Shown here one piece after another: positions 7,427-16,603 of a stretch of DNA of 34,764 nt; the first letter of the stretch is position 1; every line of letters starts with the position of its first letter. This DNA comes from Nevskia sp. (lineage in GTDB: Bacteria > Pseudomonadota > Gammaproteobacteria > Nevskiales > Nevskiaceae), in assembly GCA_028291645.1 (NCBI GenBank), contig JAQGNU010000188.1, positions 1 through 34,764 on the forward strand. Reading direction: 5' to 3'. The notes under the pieces were generated by a model, which had not been told where the DNA came from, did no database searches, and worked only from the letters and a program-made list of their open reading frames with translations. The position numbers and the translations under genes are program-made.

Positions 7427-8260
7427 CTAGCGCGGCTTGACGAACTTCAGCGTCATCCGATCAGACTCGCCGATCGCCAGATACTTGGCGCGATCCTGAT
7501 CGCCGAGCTCGTACGTCGGCGGCAAGGTCCACACGCCTTTCGGATAATCCTTGGTGTCCTTCGGATTGTCGTTGACCTGCGACTCCGCAACGAACTGGAA
7601 GCCGGCGTTCTGTGCCAGCGCCTTGACGTAGGCTTCGCTGACGTAGCCGGTCTTCTTCATTTCGTCGAGCGTCTCGCCGGGCTTGCCGCGGTGTTCGACG
7701 ATGCCGAGCGTGCCGCCCGGCTTCAGTGCCGCGAAGAACGCATCGAATGCTGCCTGCTCGTAATCGCCGGCGATCCAGTTGTGCACGTTGCGGAAGCTCA
7801 GCACCAGGTCTGCGCTGCCCGGCGGCGCGATCGCGGTCTTCAGCGGCGGCCGGAATTCAGTCAGCACTGGTGCGCCGAAGCGCTGCGGATCGGCGGCGAA
7901 CTTGTCGCGCAACTGCGCCACCGCTTTCTTGGTTTCATCGGAAGCATTCGGCAAGCTCGCGGCGGCGGTCGCGGCGTAGTAGTGCCCGTGGCCGCTCAGG
8001 TACGGCGCCAGAATCTCGCTGTACCAGCCGGCGCTGGGCCAGATTTCGACCACGCTCATGTCCGGCTTGAGGCCGAAGAAGCTCAGCGTCTGCAGCGGAT
8101 GGCGATACTTGTCGCGCAAGCGGTCGGCCGCCGGCCGGCTCGGACTTTCGACTGCGGCGACCAGCCCTTTATCGACGCCGGCTACGGTATTTTTGGCTTC
8201 CGCAGCGCCACACAGCAAGGACAGTGCGAGCGCGATTAACGACAGTTTTTTGGAGTTCAT
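7427..8260 (-). CDS. Exported class I SAM-methyltransferase-fold protein
   Basis: MNSKKLSLIALALSLLCGAAEAK signal peptide; DMSVVEIWPSAGWYSEILAPYL motif I-like; LKPGGTLGIVEHRG. Confidence 0.8.
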   Translation of the reverse strand: MNSKKLSLIALALSLLCGAAEAKNTVAGVDKGLVAAVESPSRPAADRLRDKYRHPLQTLSFFGLKPDMSVVEIWPSAGWYSEILAPYLSGHGHYYAATAAASLPNASDETKKAVAQLRDKFAADPQRFGAPVLTEFRPPLKTAIAPPGSADLVLSFRNVHNWIAGDYEQAAFDAFFAALKPGGTLGIVEHRGKPGETLDEMKKTGYVSEAYVKALAQNAGFQFVAESQVNDNPKDTKDYPKGVWTLPPTYELGDQDRAKYLAIGESDRMTLKFVKPR

Positions 8261-8367
8261 GATTTCGAGATTACCGTCAATCGCGTGCGCGCACCATCGC
8301 CCTGGCGGCAACTTTACCAAGGCATCGATGCGCATGTCCGCGACTGCAGCAGCGGCTGGCGATGCCG

Positions 8368-8805
8368 CTATAGCGCGACGGATTGCGCCGCGGGTCGCGC
8401 TGCAGGCCTCAGTACATAGAGTCCGCCCGCGAGGATCAGGATGAACGGAATATCGGTGAGCAGTTTGCTGTGATAGAGGTGGCCGCTGTCGAACGCCATC
8501 GGAATCATGATCAAGCCATGCGCCAGGTTCGCCCACAGCGTGAAGTCGAGAAACGATCGGTACGCCTGCGGGTCGTTCGCCGCCAGAAAAAAGAACACGC
8601 CCCACACCAGATAGATGACGATCAGCATCGGGCCGACATGGCCGCTGAGATCATCCCAGATCAGCCAATGCAGGCGACCGCCGGGGTTCATCGCGCTCGC
8701 CTGCAGCAGGAAACCGACCGACAGCACGCCGAAGATCAGCAAGGTCAGCGTGCCGTAGATGCGCAGGAACAGCTTCAAGCGCTTGAGTTTCCTTGCCTCA
8801 TTCAT
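8368..8805 (-). CDS. Small multi-pass membrane protein
   Basis: About four hydrophobic segments (LRIYGTLTLLIFGVLSVGFLL, VGPMLIVIYLVWGVFFFLA, ANLAHGLIMIPMAF, IPFILILAGGLYVL). Confidence 0.7.
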   Translation of the reverse strand: MNEARKLKRLKLFLRIYGTLTLLIFGVLSVGFLLQASAMNPGGRLHWLIWDDLSGHVGPMLIVIYLVWGVFFFLAANDPQAYRSFLDFTLWANLAHGLIMIPMAFDSGHLYHSKLLTDIPFILILAGGLYVLRPAARPAAQSVAL

Positions 8806-9148
8806 ATGCCTGCTCCGCCGACGCTGCTTCATTCAACGGCGCCGCGGCAGCATCCGCGGCATAGCTGCCGACCGGATTCATGTCGACCGAAACCGGCTGC
8901 TGCTCGCAGCGCTGCTTGACGCCGGCGATGAAGGCTCTGAACGCCGGCAATTCCATCAGCGCGCTGCGCCCGGCGCCCTCGAACGAAACGATGTGGACGA
9001 AGCTGACGCCGTCGTCGAGCTTGAACGAGGCATAGCGCAGGCCCTGCGGCCGGTCGCGATGCAGCTGTGCGAACACCTCGACTATGGCCTGCTCGTTCTC
9101 CGCCGCACACTCGGCTTTCACGCGGTACCGCACCATCGCAGTTTTCAT
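8798..9148 (-). CDS. Small dimeric alpha/beta-barrel (antibiotic-biosynthesis-monooxygenase-like) protein
   Basis: MVRYRVKAECAAENEQAIVEVFAQLHRDRPQGLRYASFKLDDGVSFVHIVSFEG; overlaps the next gene by 8 bp (translational coupling). Confidence 0.65.
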   Translation of the reverse strand: MKTAMVRYRVKAECAAENEQAIVEVFAQLHRDRPQGLRYASFKLDDGVSFVHIVSFEGAGRSALMELPAFRAFIAGVKQRCEQQPVSVDMNPVGSYAADAAAAPLNEAASAEQAYE

Positions 9149-9344
9149 TGCATCGACTCCGGTTAAGTTCTGCCCGTTGTTGGGTCACTCCTGGATAAAG
9201 ACGGCCGCAGTCACGCAAAGGATTCGCGCGAAATATTTTCCGGTCTGGGAATCCTTTGCCGATGCCGATCCGTCTTGTCTATAAGGCGCACCGCGCCACA
9301 GGAGTGCCGTGTCAAGCTATGAACCTGATCCGCGGAGACTTGAG

Positions 9345-10244
9345 ATGAATGTCGACTGCGCAAGCACGTTACGGAACAGCGATCCGGTCATCGACCTGCA
9401 GCCGGTTCTGGCGCGTCTGCGCCCGCGCTTGCATCGCTATTGCGCGCGCATGACGGGCTCGGCCGTCGATGGCGAAGACGTCGTCCAGGAAACGCTGGCG
9501 AAAGCCGCCGCGGCCTACATGCCCAATGCTGTCGGGCATCTGGAGGGATGGCTGTTCCGGATTGCACACAACGCCGCGCTGGATTTCATCAAGCAGCGGA
9601 TGCGCACCGATGATGCGGGCGCCGGCGACGATCTCGAAGACCTCGCCGATAGCGAGGCCACTGCCGACCAGCGCTACGCAGTCGCCGCCAACCTGCGCAC
9701 CTTCATGCGGCTACCGGCCCTGCAGCGCAGCGCTGTCATCCTGATGGACGTGCTGGGCTATTCGCTGCAGGAGATTTGCGAGCTAATGCAGATGAACCTG
9801 CCGTCGATCAAATCCGCGCTGCATCGCGGACGTTCGCGGCTGCGGGAGATTGCGCAGGAACCGGACAACACAGTGCCGGCCAGCCTGCCGGAGCCGCAAA
9901 GACGCTTGCTCGCAGCCTATGTGGAGCGATTCAACGCGCACGACTTCGACGCCATCCGCGACATGCTGGCCGACGAGGTGCAGCTCGAATTGGTCAACAA
10001 GCTGCGCCTGGCCGGTCGCGCCGCGGTCTCCAGCTATTTCGGCAATTATTCGAGCCTGAGCGATTGGCGCGCCGCTGCCGGCGCAGTCGATGGCCGCGCC
10101 GCGATGCTGCTCTACGTCGACGGCCACGATGAATCCGCGCCGGCCGGGCCGGCCTACTTCGTTCTGCTCGAGTGGCGCGAAGATCGGGTGATCGCGATCC
10201 GCGACTTCCGCTACGCGCGCTATGTCGTCGAAAGCTTTGAGTAG
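9345..10244 (+). CDS. ECF RNA polymerase sigma factor with C-terminal SnoaL-like extension
   Basis: Sigma2 (DGEDVVQETLAKA, GWLFRIAHNAALDFIK), sigma4 (LPALQRSAVILMDVLGYSLQEICELMQMNLPSIKSALHRGRSRL), then about 120 aa NTF2/SnoaL-like (AAYVERFNAHDFDAIRDMLADEVQLEL). Confidence 0.85.
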   Translation: MNVDCASTLRNSDPVIDLQPVLARLRPRLHRYCARMTGSAVDGEDVVQETLAKAAAAYMPNAVGHLEGWLFRIAHNAALDFIKQRMRTDDAGAGDDLEDLADSEATADQRYAVAANLRTFMRLPALQRSAVILMDVLGYSLQEICELMQMNLPSIKSALHRGRSRLREIAQEPDNTVPASLPEPQRRLLAAYVERFNAHDFDAIRDMLADEVQLELVNKLRLAGRAAVSSYFGNYSSLSDWRAAAGAVDGRAAMLLYVDGHDESAPAGPAYFVLLEWREDRVIAIRDFRYARYVVESFE

Positions 10245-10263
10245 ACGTTTCTGCCGCGGCGCA

Positions 10264-11631
10264 TCAGCAGCCGCAGGCAGTCTCCAATTCGCTCAGCGCG
10301 CGCTCGGTGAAATCGAGCAGACGCTGCATGCTCGGCACTGCGCGGCGACAGCCGGTGAAGCCGAACGCGATCTGGTCGCAGTAGCTGGTCAGCGTGATAT
10401 TGAGCGCCTGGCCGTCGATCGGAATCGACACCGGATAGCTTTCGTCGAGACGCGCGCCATTCAGGTACAGCGGCTGCGTCGGTCCGGGCACGTTGGAGAT
10501 GACGATATTGAACGCCGGCCGAATCCGATCGAGCCCGATCACCGAGGTCAGCGCCATCGGACCGAGTGCTGCGGTCGCGTAAGCCATTTGTTCGAGCGCG
10601 CTCATTTTCGACATGCGCTCTTTCGCGCGGTGGGTCGAGGCGACGATGGTCGCCAGACGTTGCGCCGGATCGCTCAGTTGAGTTGCCAGATTGGCCAGGA
10701 TCACAGCGATCTGATTGCCGCCCTCGGGGCCGTCGGCCGCCCGCACCGACACAGGCACCATCGCGATCAGCGGTTGTTCCGGCAAGGCCTCGTGCGCCAG
10801 CAGGTATTCGCGCAGCGCACCGGCGCACATCGCCAATGCGACATCGTTGACGGTGGCGCCGCAGGTCTTGCCGATCTTGCGGATGCGCGATAGCGAATAC
10901 GATTGCGCGGCGACGCGGCGCGAACTGCTGATGCGCACGTTGAACATCGTCGGCGGCGCCTGATACGGCGTGGCATCGCTGACATCGTGGCGGCTCTTGC
11001 GCAGCAGATCCTTCACGCCCTGCGCCAGCCCGGGCAGCATCCGGTAATTGACGCTGAGCGATTTCACCAGCGCATCGAGCGGGCTCGATGCCAGCGACAA
11101 GGCCTGATCGCTGCGGTCACGGCGCAGGCGCGGACGCGCCCACGGCGGTGGCATTTCGCGCTGATCGGGATTTTCGTCGAGCGACTTGCGCGCCTCGCGC
11201 ATTGCGGCGACGCCGTCGAACATTGCGTGATGCACTTTCGAGTACATCGCGAAGCGGCCATCGTGCAGGCCTTCGATCACATTGGTTTCCCACAGCGGCC
11301 GGCTGCGATCCATCAGACTGCCGTGCAGATGCGAAGTCATCGCCAGCAGCTCGCGGATACGGCCCGGCTGCGGCAGCGCCAGATGGCGCAAGTGATGATC
11401 GAGATCGAACTGCTCGTCTTCGCGCCAGTACCAGCGCCCGCGAAACACCGGGCGTTGGCTATAGGGCGGTGACGGCGTTTGATAGGTGCGCATCTGCTCG
11501 ACCAGTTCGCGCACGAAATCTGACCCCGCGCCTGCGGGCGGCGTGAACAGCTGCAAGCCGGCGACGTGCATCGGCTGGCGCCGGTGCTCCATCAGCAGAA
11601 ATACTGAATCGAGCGGCGACAAGGCTCTCAT
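10264..11631 (-). CDS. Wax ester synthase / diacylglycerol acyltransferase (WS/DGAT)
   Basis: MRALSPLDSVFLLMEHRRQPMHVAGL, catalytic HHxxxDG (HHAMFDG), VPVSVR, NIVISNVPGP, PVSIPIDGQALNITLTSYCDQIAFGFTG. Confidence 0.93.
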   Translation of the reverse strand: MRALSPLDSVFLLMEHRRQPMHVAGLQLFTPPAGAGSDFVRELVEQMRTYQTPSPPYSQRPVFRGRWYWREDEQFDLDHHLRHLALPQPGRIRELLAMTSHLHGSLMDRSRPLWETNVIEGLHDGRFAMYSKVHHAMFDGVAAMREARKSLDENPDQREMPPPWARPRLRRDRSDQALSLASSPLDALVKSLSVNYRMLPGLAQGVKDLLRKSRHDVSDATPYQAPPTMFNVRISSSRRVAAQSYSLSRIRKIGKTCGATVNDVALAMCAGALREYLLAHEALPEQPLIAMVPVSVRAADGPEGGNQIAVILANLATQLSDPAQRLATIVASTHRAKERMSKMSALEQMAYATAALGPMALTSVIGLDRIRPAFNIVISNVPGPTQPLYLNGARLDESYPVSIPIDGQALNITLTSYCDQIAFGFTGCRRAVPSMQRLLDFTERALSELETACGC

Positions 11632-11785
11632 GGCGGTGCCCTCCTTCTTCGTTTTATCGAGCGTGGCGATGCATCCACCCGCTCTTAATTCTGTACGAAC
11701 GAGACGGAGACTAGCCTATCTGGCGGCCGCGGTCAGTGCGCCGAAAGATCTCGACCGGGTCATTCGACGCGCGTCAACGCGGCCC

Positions 11786-12160
11786 TCATCGCGCCGGCAC
11801 GTGGCTGGTGGAGACATCCGCAATCAGACGGCCGTTGTCGCCGGTCACTGTCGTGCGCACCACGCTCAGGCTGCGGCCGCGCTTGACGAACACCGAGGTC
11901 GCCTTGAACACGCCGTCTTTCTGATTGCCGAGCAGTGCGGCGTTCAGATTGATCGCCAGTGGAAAGCCGCTGGCACCGGGCTCCATCTCGATCTTGCCGA
12001 ACGCCAGCACGGTCGCGCAGACATCGGCGAACCACAGCATCGCGCCCGCATGCGCCACACCGAAGGGATTGAGGATGCCCGCCTGCACCGGCATTTCGCC
12101 GACGACTTTTTCGGCCGACTGTTCGACGATCGTGAACTCGATGTTGCCCTTCACCTGCAT
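11786..12160 (-). CDS. PaaI-type hotdog thioesterase
   Basis: NPFGVAHAGAMLWFADVCATV, INLNAALLGNQKDGVFKATSVFVKRGRSLSVVRTTVTG. Confidence 0.82.
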   Translation of the reverse strand: MQVKGNIEFTIVEQSAEKVVGEMPVQAGILNPFGVAHAGAMLWFADVCATVLAFGKIEMEPGASGFPLAINLNAALLGNQKDGVFKATSVFVKRGRSLSVVRTTVTGDNGRLIADVSTSHVPAR

Positions 12161-12246
12161 GACGTTCTCCTGGCACCGTGAGCCCAAGACGGGCAGCGCT
12201 GCTGGCCTGACGTCTTGTCTGATTGTCCGGCTGGCTGCTTGCTTAC

Positions 12247-12263
12247 TATATATGACATATATA
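12247..12263. promoter_or_regulatory. 17-bp palindrome, candidate TetR operator
   Basis: tatatatg-a-catatata, perfect 8+1+8 inverted repeat in the divergent intergenic region upstream of a TetR gene. Confidence 0.55.
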
Positions 12264-12318
12264 ATATAACTACGCTCAGCTATTGGGGCAAGCCGCCCAC
12301 GCTGCAGTGGAGCACAGC

Positions 12319-12912
12319 ATGCGTTACGACCCTGAACACAAAGGCCGCACCCGGCGCAGCATCCTGTCGGAGGCCGCCACTGCGATCCGCACCAAAGGTC
12401 CGGAACGCATCGGCGTGGCCGAGATCATGGCGAGCAGCGGCCTCACCCACGGCGGCTTCTACGCGCACTTCAAATCGAAGGACGATCTGGTCGCGCAGGC
12501 GATCACGCAGATGTTCGACGAAACCTTCGCCCGCTTCCTCAGCCGCACCGAAGGTCTGACGCCGTCGCAGGCGGTGGCGAAATATGTCGACATGTATCTG
12601 TCGCGTTCGCATCGCGATTCGCGCGGCGACGGCTGTGCGTTGGCCGCATTGGTTGGCGACCTGCCGCGCATGTCGGAGCTCGCGCGCGCGCGCTTTACCG
12701 AAGGCGTCGAACGCCTGTGCAGCGGCTTCGCCCGGCTACTGAAGAAACTCGGCGCGAAGAATCCGGACGTGCTGGCGTACTCGGTACTCGCCGAAATGTC
12801 CGGCACCCTCACGCTGGCGCGCGCGATCAATGACACGCAGCGTTCCGATCAATTGCTGCGCAGCGCGCGCGAAATGGTCAAAGCCCGTCTACCCCTGGCA
12901 GAAAGTACATGA
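12319..12912 (+). CDS. TetR/AcrR-family transcriptional regulator
   Basis: RRSILSEAATAIRTKGPERIGVAEIMASSGLTHGGFYAHFKSKDDLVAQAI. Confidence 0.93.
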   Translation: MRYDPEHKGRTRRSILSEAATAIRTKGPERIGVAEIMASSGLTHGGFYAHFKSKDDLVAQAITQMFDETFARFLSRTEGLTPSQAVAKYVDMYLSRSHRDSRGDGCALAALVGDLPRMSELARARFTEGVERLCSGFARLLKKLGAKNPDVLAYSVLAEMSGTLTLARAINDTQRSDQLLRSAREMVKARLPLAEST

Positions 12913-13364
12913 ACATTTCCGAAAAGATGGCTGGCCTCAGCGGTCTCGAACAACTGCAGGCGCTGCTGGCCACCGGCGAGAAACCGCCGATCGGTGAAAC
13001 CCTGCAATTCGAGCCGATCGAATTCGACAAAGGCCGCGCAGTCTTCCGCGGTGTTCCCGGCATCCATGCCTACAACCCGATCGGTTCGGTCCACGGCGGC
13101 TACGCCGCGACGCTGCTCGATTCCGCCTGCGGCTGTGCAGTCCATACGCAGCTAAGCCCGACGCAGGCGTATACGACGCTGGAATTAAAGGTCGCCTATC
13201 ACCGTGGCATGACGACCGCGACCGGACCGGTGACCGCCGAAGGTCGCGTGCTGAGCATGGGCAAACGCGTGGCCTTCACCGAAGCCAAGTTGACCGACGA
13301 CCAAGGCCGCCTGCTCGCCTCGGCGACTTCGACGCTGCTGGTATTCGAGCGCAATGCCAGTTAG
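12909..13364 (+). CDS. PaaI-type hotdog thioesterase
   Basis: NPIGSVHGGYAATLLDSACGCAVHTQL, TTLELKVAYHRGM; 4-bp overlap with upstream TetR gene. Confidence 0.85.
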   Translation: MNISEKMAGLSGLEQLQALLATGEKPPIGETLQFEPIEFDKGRAVFRGVPGIHAYNPIGSVHGGYAATLLDSACGCAVHTQLSPTQAYTTLELKVAYHRGMTTATGPVTAEGRVLSMGKRVAFTEAKLTDDQGRLLASATSTLLVFERNAS

Positions 13365-13486
13365 CTCACAGGCCGTTGATGCGCCGCTCCCCGCCGCTTC
13401 CCTATCTGTAAAGCAGGCTTGAATAATAGTATTACGTCAACAATATAAAAACGTCACAACCCGCTTGGCTCACTCAGGAGCATCGC

Positions 13487-14785
13487 ATGAAGACCTTGCA
13501 GAAAGTCGCAATTCTCGGCGGCAGTCGCATTCCGTTCGCGCGCCACAACACCCAGTACACCGACGCCAGCAATATCGACATGCTGACCGCCGCGGTCAAA
13601 GGCGTGGTCGACCGCTTCGGCCTGCAGGGCCAGCGCCTCGGCGAAGTCGCCGGCGGCGCGGTGCTGAAGCATTCGCGCGACGCCAACATCGCACGCGAAG
13701 CCACGCTGTCGAGCGGCCTCGCGCCGCAGACGCCGGCCTACGACGTGCAGCAGGCCTGCGCAACCTCGCTGCAGACCGCGGTGCAGGTCGGCAACAAGAT
13801 CGCGCTGGGTCAGATCGAGGTCGGCATCGCCGGCGGCGTCGATTCCGCGTCCGATGCGCCGATCGCGTTCAACGACAAGTTGCGCAAGCTGATCCTGCGT
13901 TTCAATCGCAGCAAGACCCGCTCCGATCGCCTCGCCCTGCTGGCCGAATTGCGGCCGTCGATGTTCGTGCCCTCGGTGCCGAACGTGAACGAGCGCCGCA
14001 CTGGTATGAGCATGGGCGAGCATTGCGAGTTGATGGTGAAGCAGTGGCACATCAGCCGCAACGCCCAGGACGAACTCGCGCTGGCAAGCCATCTGAATGG
14101 CGCCAAGGCCTATGAACGTGGCTTCTACGCTGATTTGATCGTGCCGTTCCGCGGCCTCACGCGCGACAACAATCTGCGTGCCGACAGCTCGCTGGAGAAA
14201 CTCGCCAAGCTGAAGCCGGCGTTCGACAAGACCAGCGGCCAGGGCACGCTCACTGCCGGCAACTCGACGCCGCTGACCGATGGCGCCGCTGCCGTGCTGC
14301 TGGCCTCGGAAGCCTGGGCGCAGGCGCATGGACACATGCCGCAAGCCTGGCTGATCGACGCCGAAAGCGCTGCCGTGGATTTCTTCGGACCGGATCCGGA
14401 AGGCCTGCTGATGGCGCCCGCTTACGCGGTGCCGCGCCTGCTCGCACGCAATAATCTGACGCTGCAGGATTTCGATTTCTACGAAATCCATGAGGCCTTC
14501 TCCGGCCAGGTGCTGTGCACGCTGGCCGCCTGGGAGAATGCCGACTACTGCCGCGACAAGCTCGGTCTCGCCGCGCCGCTCGGTTCGATCGATCGCAGCC
14601 GCTTGAACGTCAACGGCGGTTCGGTCGGCCTCGGCCATCCGTTCGCCGCCACCGGTGCACGCATCCTGGCGTCGGCGGCCAAGCAACTGGCACAGCATCG
14701 CGCCGAAACCGGCCGCGCCGGACGTACGCTGATTTCGCTGTGCGCTGCAGGCGGTCTTGGCGTGACGGCGATCATCGAAGGCTGA
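13487..14785 (+). CDS. fadI: Acetyl-CoA C-acyltransferase (thiolase, FadI-like)
   Basis: DVQQACATSLQ (active Cys), NVNGGSVGLGHPFAATGAR (His), SLCAAGGLG (Cys). Confidence 0.9.
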   Translation: MKTLQKVAILGGSRIPFARHNTQYTDASNIDMLTAAVKGVVDRFGLQGQRLGEVAGGAVLKHSRDANIAREATLSSGLAPQTPAYDVQQACATSLQTAVQVGNKIALGQIEVGIAGGVDSASDAPIAFNDKLRKLILRFNRSKTRSDRLALLAELRPSMFVPSVPNVNERRTGMSMGEHCELMVKQWHISRNAQDELALASHLNGAKAYERGFYADLIVPFRGLTRDNNLRADSSLEKLAKLKPAFDKTSGQGTLTAGNSTPLTDGAAAVLLASEAWAQAHGHMPQAWLIDAESAAVDFFGPDPEGLLMAPAYAVPRLLARNNLTLQDFDFYEIHEAFSGQVLCTLAAWENADYCRDKLGLAAPLGSIDRSRLNVNGGSVGLGHPFAATGARILASAAKQLAQHRAETGRAGRTLISLCAAGGLGVTAIIEG

Positions 14786-14983
14786 AGCCGGTCTGCGTCG
14801 CGTTCGCAGAAGCGCGAGCGAGCGCTCGGCGAGCGCGACGCCTTGGGCAAGACGCATCGCGTGGTAAAGGCAAAGTCTCAAGGACTTCGATCTTTGCATC
14901 TGGAATAAGCAAGGACGAAAAAAGTCCCGCTGAGCTTCTGTGACTTCCCGATAATTTCTCCCCAAGGGAACGACGGGGGCCGG

Positions 14984-15337
14984 ATGCGAATTGGATGGAT
15001 GAACGGCGCGATCGCGAGTCGCTGCGGCCGTGGGTCAAACCCGTCTTTGTATGCACTGGCGATGATGGCCGCCGTGCTGCTGTCCGCCTGCAACGGCGAC
15101 ACGCTCTTTCTGGGCAAGCCGAGCAAGCAGCAGGTCGCCGATGCATTGGCAGTGGTCACGCTGATCAGCGGCAGCGTGCTTGCGTCGGTCAACGACTGCA
15201 CGCCGCAGAACAACGGCTATCTATGTTCGGTGACGCTGGAAACGCCGGCGGCGCACGGCAGCAAACACCGCATCGACAAGCAATACCTGCTGACCTTCGG
15301 TCGCAAGCATCATTGGGTCGTGCAGACCAGCGACTAG
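14984..15337 (+). CDS. Small putative lipoprotein
   Basis: ALAMMAAVLLSACNGD lipobox (LSAC). Confidence 0.55.
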   Translation: MRIGWMNGAIASRCGRGSNPSLYALAMMAAVLLSACNGDTLFLGKPSKQQVADALAVVTLISGSVLASVNDCTPQNNGYLCSVTLETPAAHGSKHRIDKQYLLTFGRKHHWVVQTSD

Positions 15338-15376
15338 CGGCGCCTCTGCTGCGCAGCACGGCGCGACGCTAATCGC

Positions 15377-16045
15377 TTAACGTCGTTTCTTGGATGCTGT
15401 AGCGCAATGCGCATCGCGCAGGTGCGAATCGATCAGACGCCGCACGGCCTTGCCAGCGACCGCAATCGGTCCATCGCCGTCGAACGTCAGCCGCGTCAGG
15501 TAGCCGCCTTCCATCAATAGCATCAGCGCGTCGCCGAGCTCGTCAGCATCAGCGGCACCGAGTTCATGCGCGAACTTGCGCAGGCGTCGACGCATTTCCG
15601 ACTTGTGCTGCTCGATCACTTCGCGGCCAGGATGCGCGCCTTCCGGCAACTCGATGACGGCATTGCCGAGCGAGCAGCCGCGCGAGCCATCCATGCAGGT
15701 CAGTTTCATATAGCGATCGAACAGCGCTTCGAGCTGACGCCGCGGATCGCCCTCGTACGGCGCGACGGCGGCGTCCCACCATTGCCAGTATTCCAGGCAC
15801 TGGTCGCGCAGATATTCGGCGATCAATTCGTCCTTCGATGGAAAGCTGCGATAGAAGCTGACCTTGTTGGTGCCCGCCTCGTAGGCGATGGCTTCAACGC
15901 CAACTGCGCGCAATCCATGCCGATAGAACAGCTGGCGCGCGGTTTCGAAGATGCGATCGCGCACGCGCAGCTTCGCGCGCGGCGCCGCCGCGGCGCTGGC
16001 CGCCGCCTCGCTTGCGGACATTTTCAAAGCACTAATTGCATTCAT
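15377..16045 (-). CDS. TetR/AcrR-family regulator, likely repressor of the divergent RND operon
   Basis: RDRIFETARQLFYRHGLRAVGVEAIAYEAGTNKVSFYRSFPSKDELIAEYL; divergent to the efflux operon. Confidence 0.92.
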   Translation of the reverse strand: MNAISALKMSASEAAASAAAAPRAKLRVRDRIFETARQLFYRHGLRAVGVEAIAYEAGTNKVSFYRSFPSKDELIAEYLRDQCLEYWQWWDAAVAPYEGDPRRQLEALFDRYMKLTCMDGSRGCSLGNAVIELPEGAHPGREVIEQHKSEMRRRLRKFAHELGAADADELGDALMLLMEGGYLTRLTFDGDGPIAVAGKAVRRLIDSHLRDAHCATASKKRR

Positions 16046-16058
16046 GACGAATCTCCAC

Positions 16059-16111
16059 TTGACATGTTAGTTACCGGTCATTAACGTATGCACTATGTTA
16101 CTTACCGGTAA
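16059..16111. promoter_or_regulatory. Promoter-like region with duplicated operator (ttagttaccggtca / ttacttaccggtaa)
   Basis: TTGACA at 16059-16064; two copies of ttaNttaccggt(c/a)a at 16067-16080 and 16098-16111, 31 bp apart; second contains the perfect palindrome ttaccggtaa. Confidence 0.65.
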
Positions 16112-16254
16112 CACACATCGCATAGCATCGCGATGTTTCGGTTCCGAGTCAAATCCGCGCTTTAGCGGCAGCCAACGGAAGAACCGCGGTGATCAGGGAT
16201 CGGACCGAATGTCGGTGCCGATCGGACTTTTGCAAGCGCGACAGGGAGTGTGTG

Positions 16255-16509
16255 ATGGCAATCAAATCATTTGTTCCGGCTCTGTACATCCTCGCAGCGG
16301 CAGGCTTCTACCTGTGTCTGGCGCAGGCGCAACCCCAGGCCGCGCAGGCGAAAGTCTGGCCGGTGGACGCGCTGCTGCATCCGATGAATCCGTCCAAAAC
16401 CGCTTCGAAACACCCAGGCGAAAGCCAACCGGCGCGCGTCGGCGTGCCGCTGCTGAACAACCAGCAGTCGGCGCATAACGCGGTCGGGGCGACCCGCCAG
16501 CCGGCTTGA
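16255..16509 (+). CDS. Small secreted/periplasmic hypothetical protein
   Basis: MAIKSFVPALYILAAAGFYLCLAQAQ signal-like N-terminus; agggagtgtg RBS-like sequence; first ORF of the RND operon. Confidence 0.55.
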   Translation: MAIKSFVPALYILAAAGFYLCLAQAQPQAAQAKVWPVDALLHPMNPSKTASKHPGESQPARVGVPLLNNQQSAHNAVGATRQPA

Positions 16510-16603
16510 GGCCGTATCGATCGGCCCGCGCCGCCTCGCTCGTAAACGCATCTCCATTTGCGGAAGCCACGCGCTTCCGCGCAGACGCTACAAAGGATTT
16601 TTC

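Noticed and set aside
13454-14965. 503-aa minus-strand ORF
   Set aside because: Antisense to the FadI-like thiolase, whose motifs are unambiguous.
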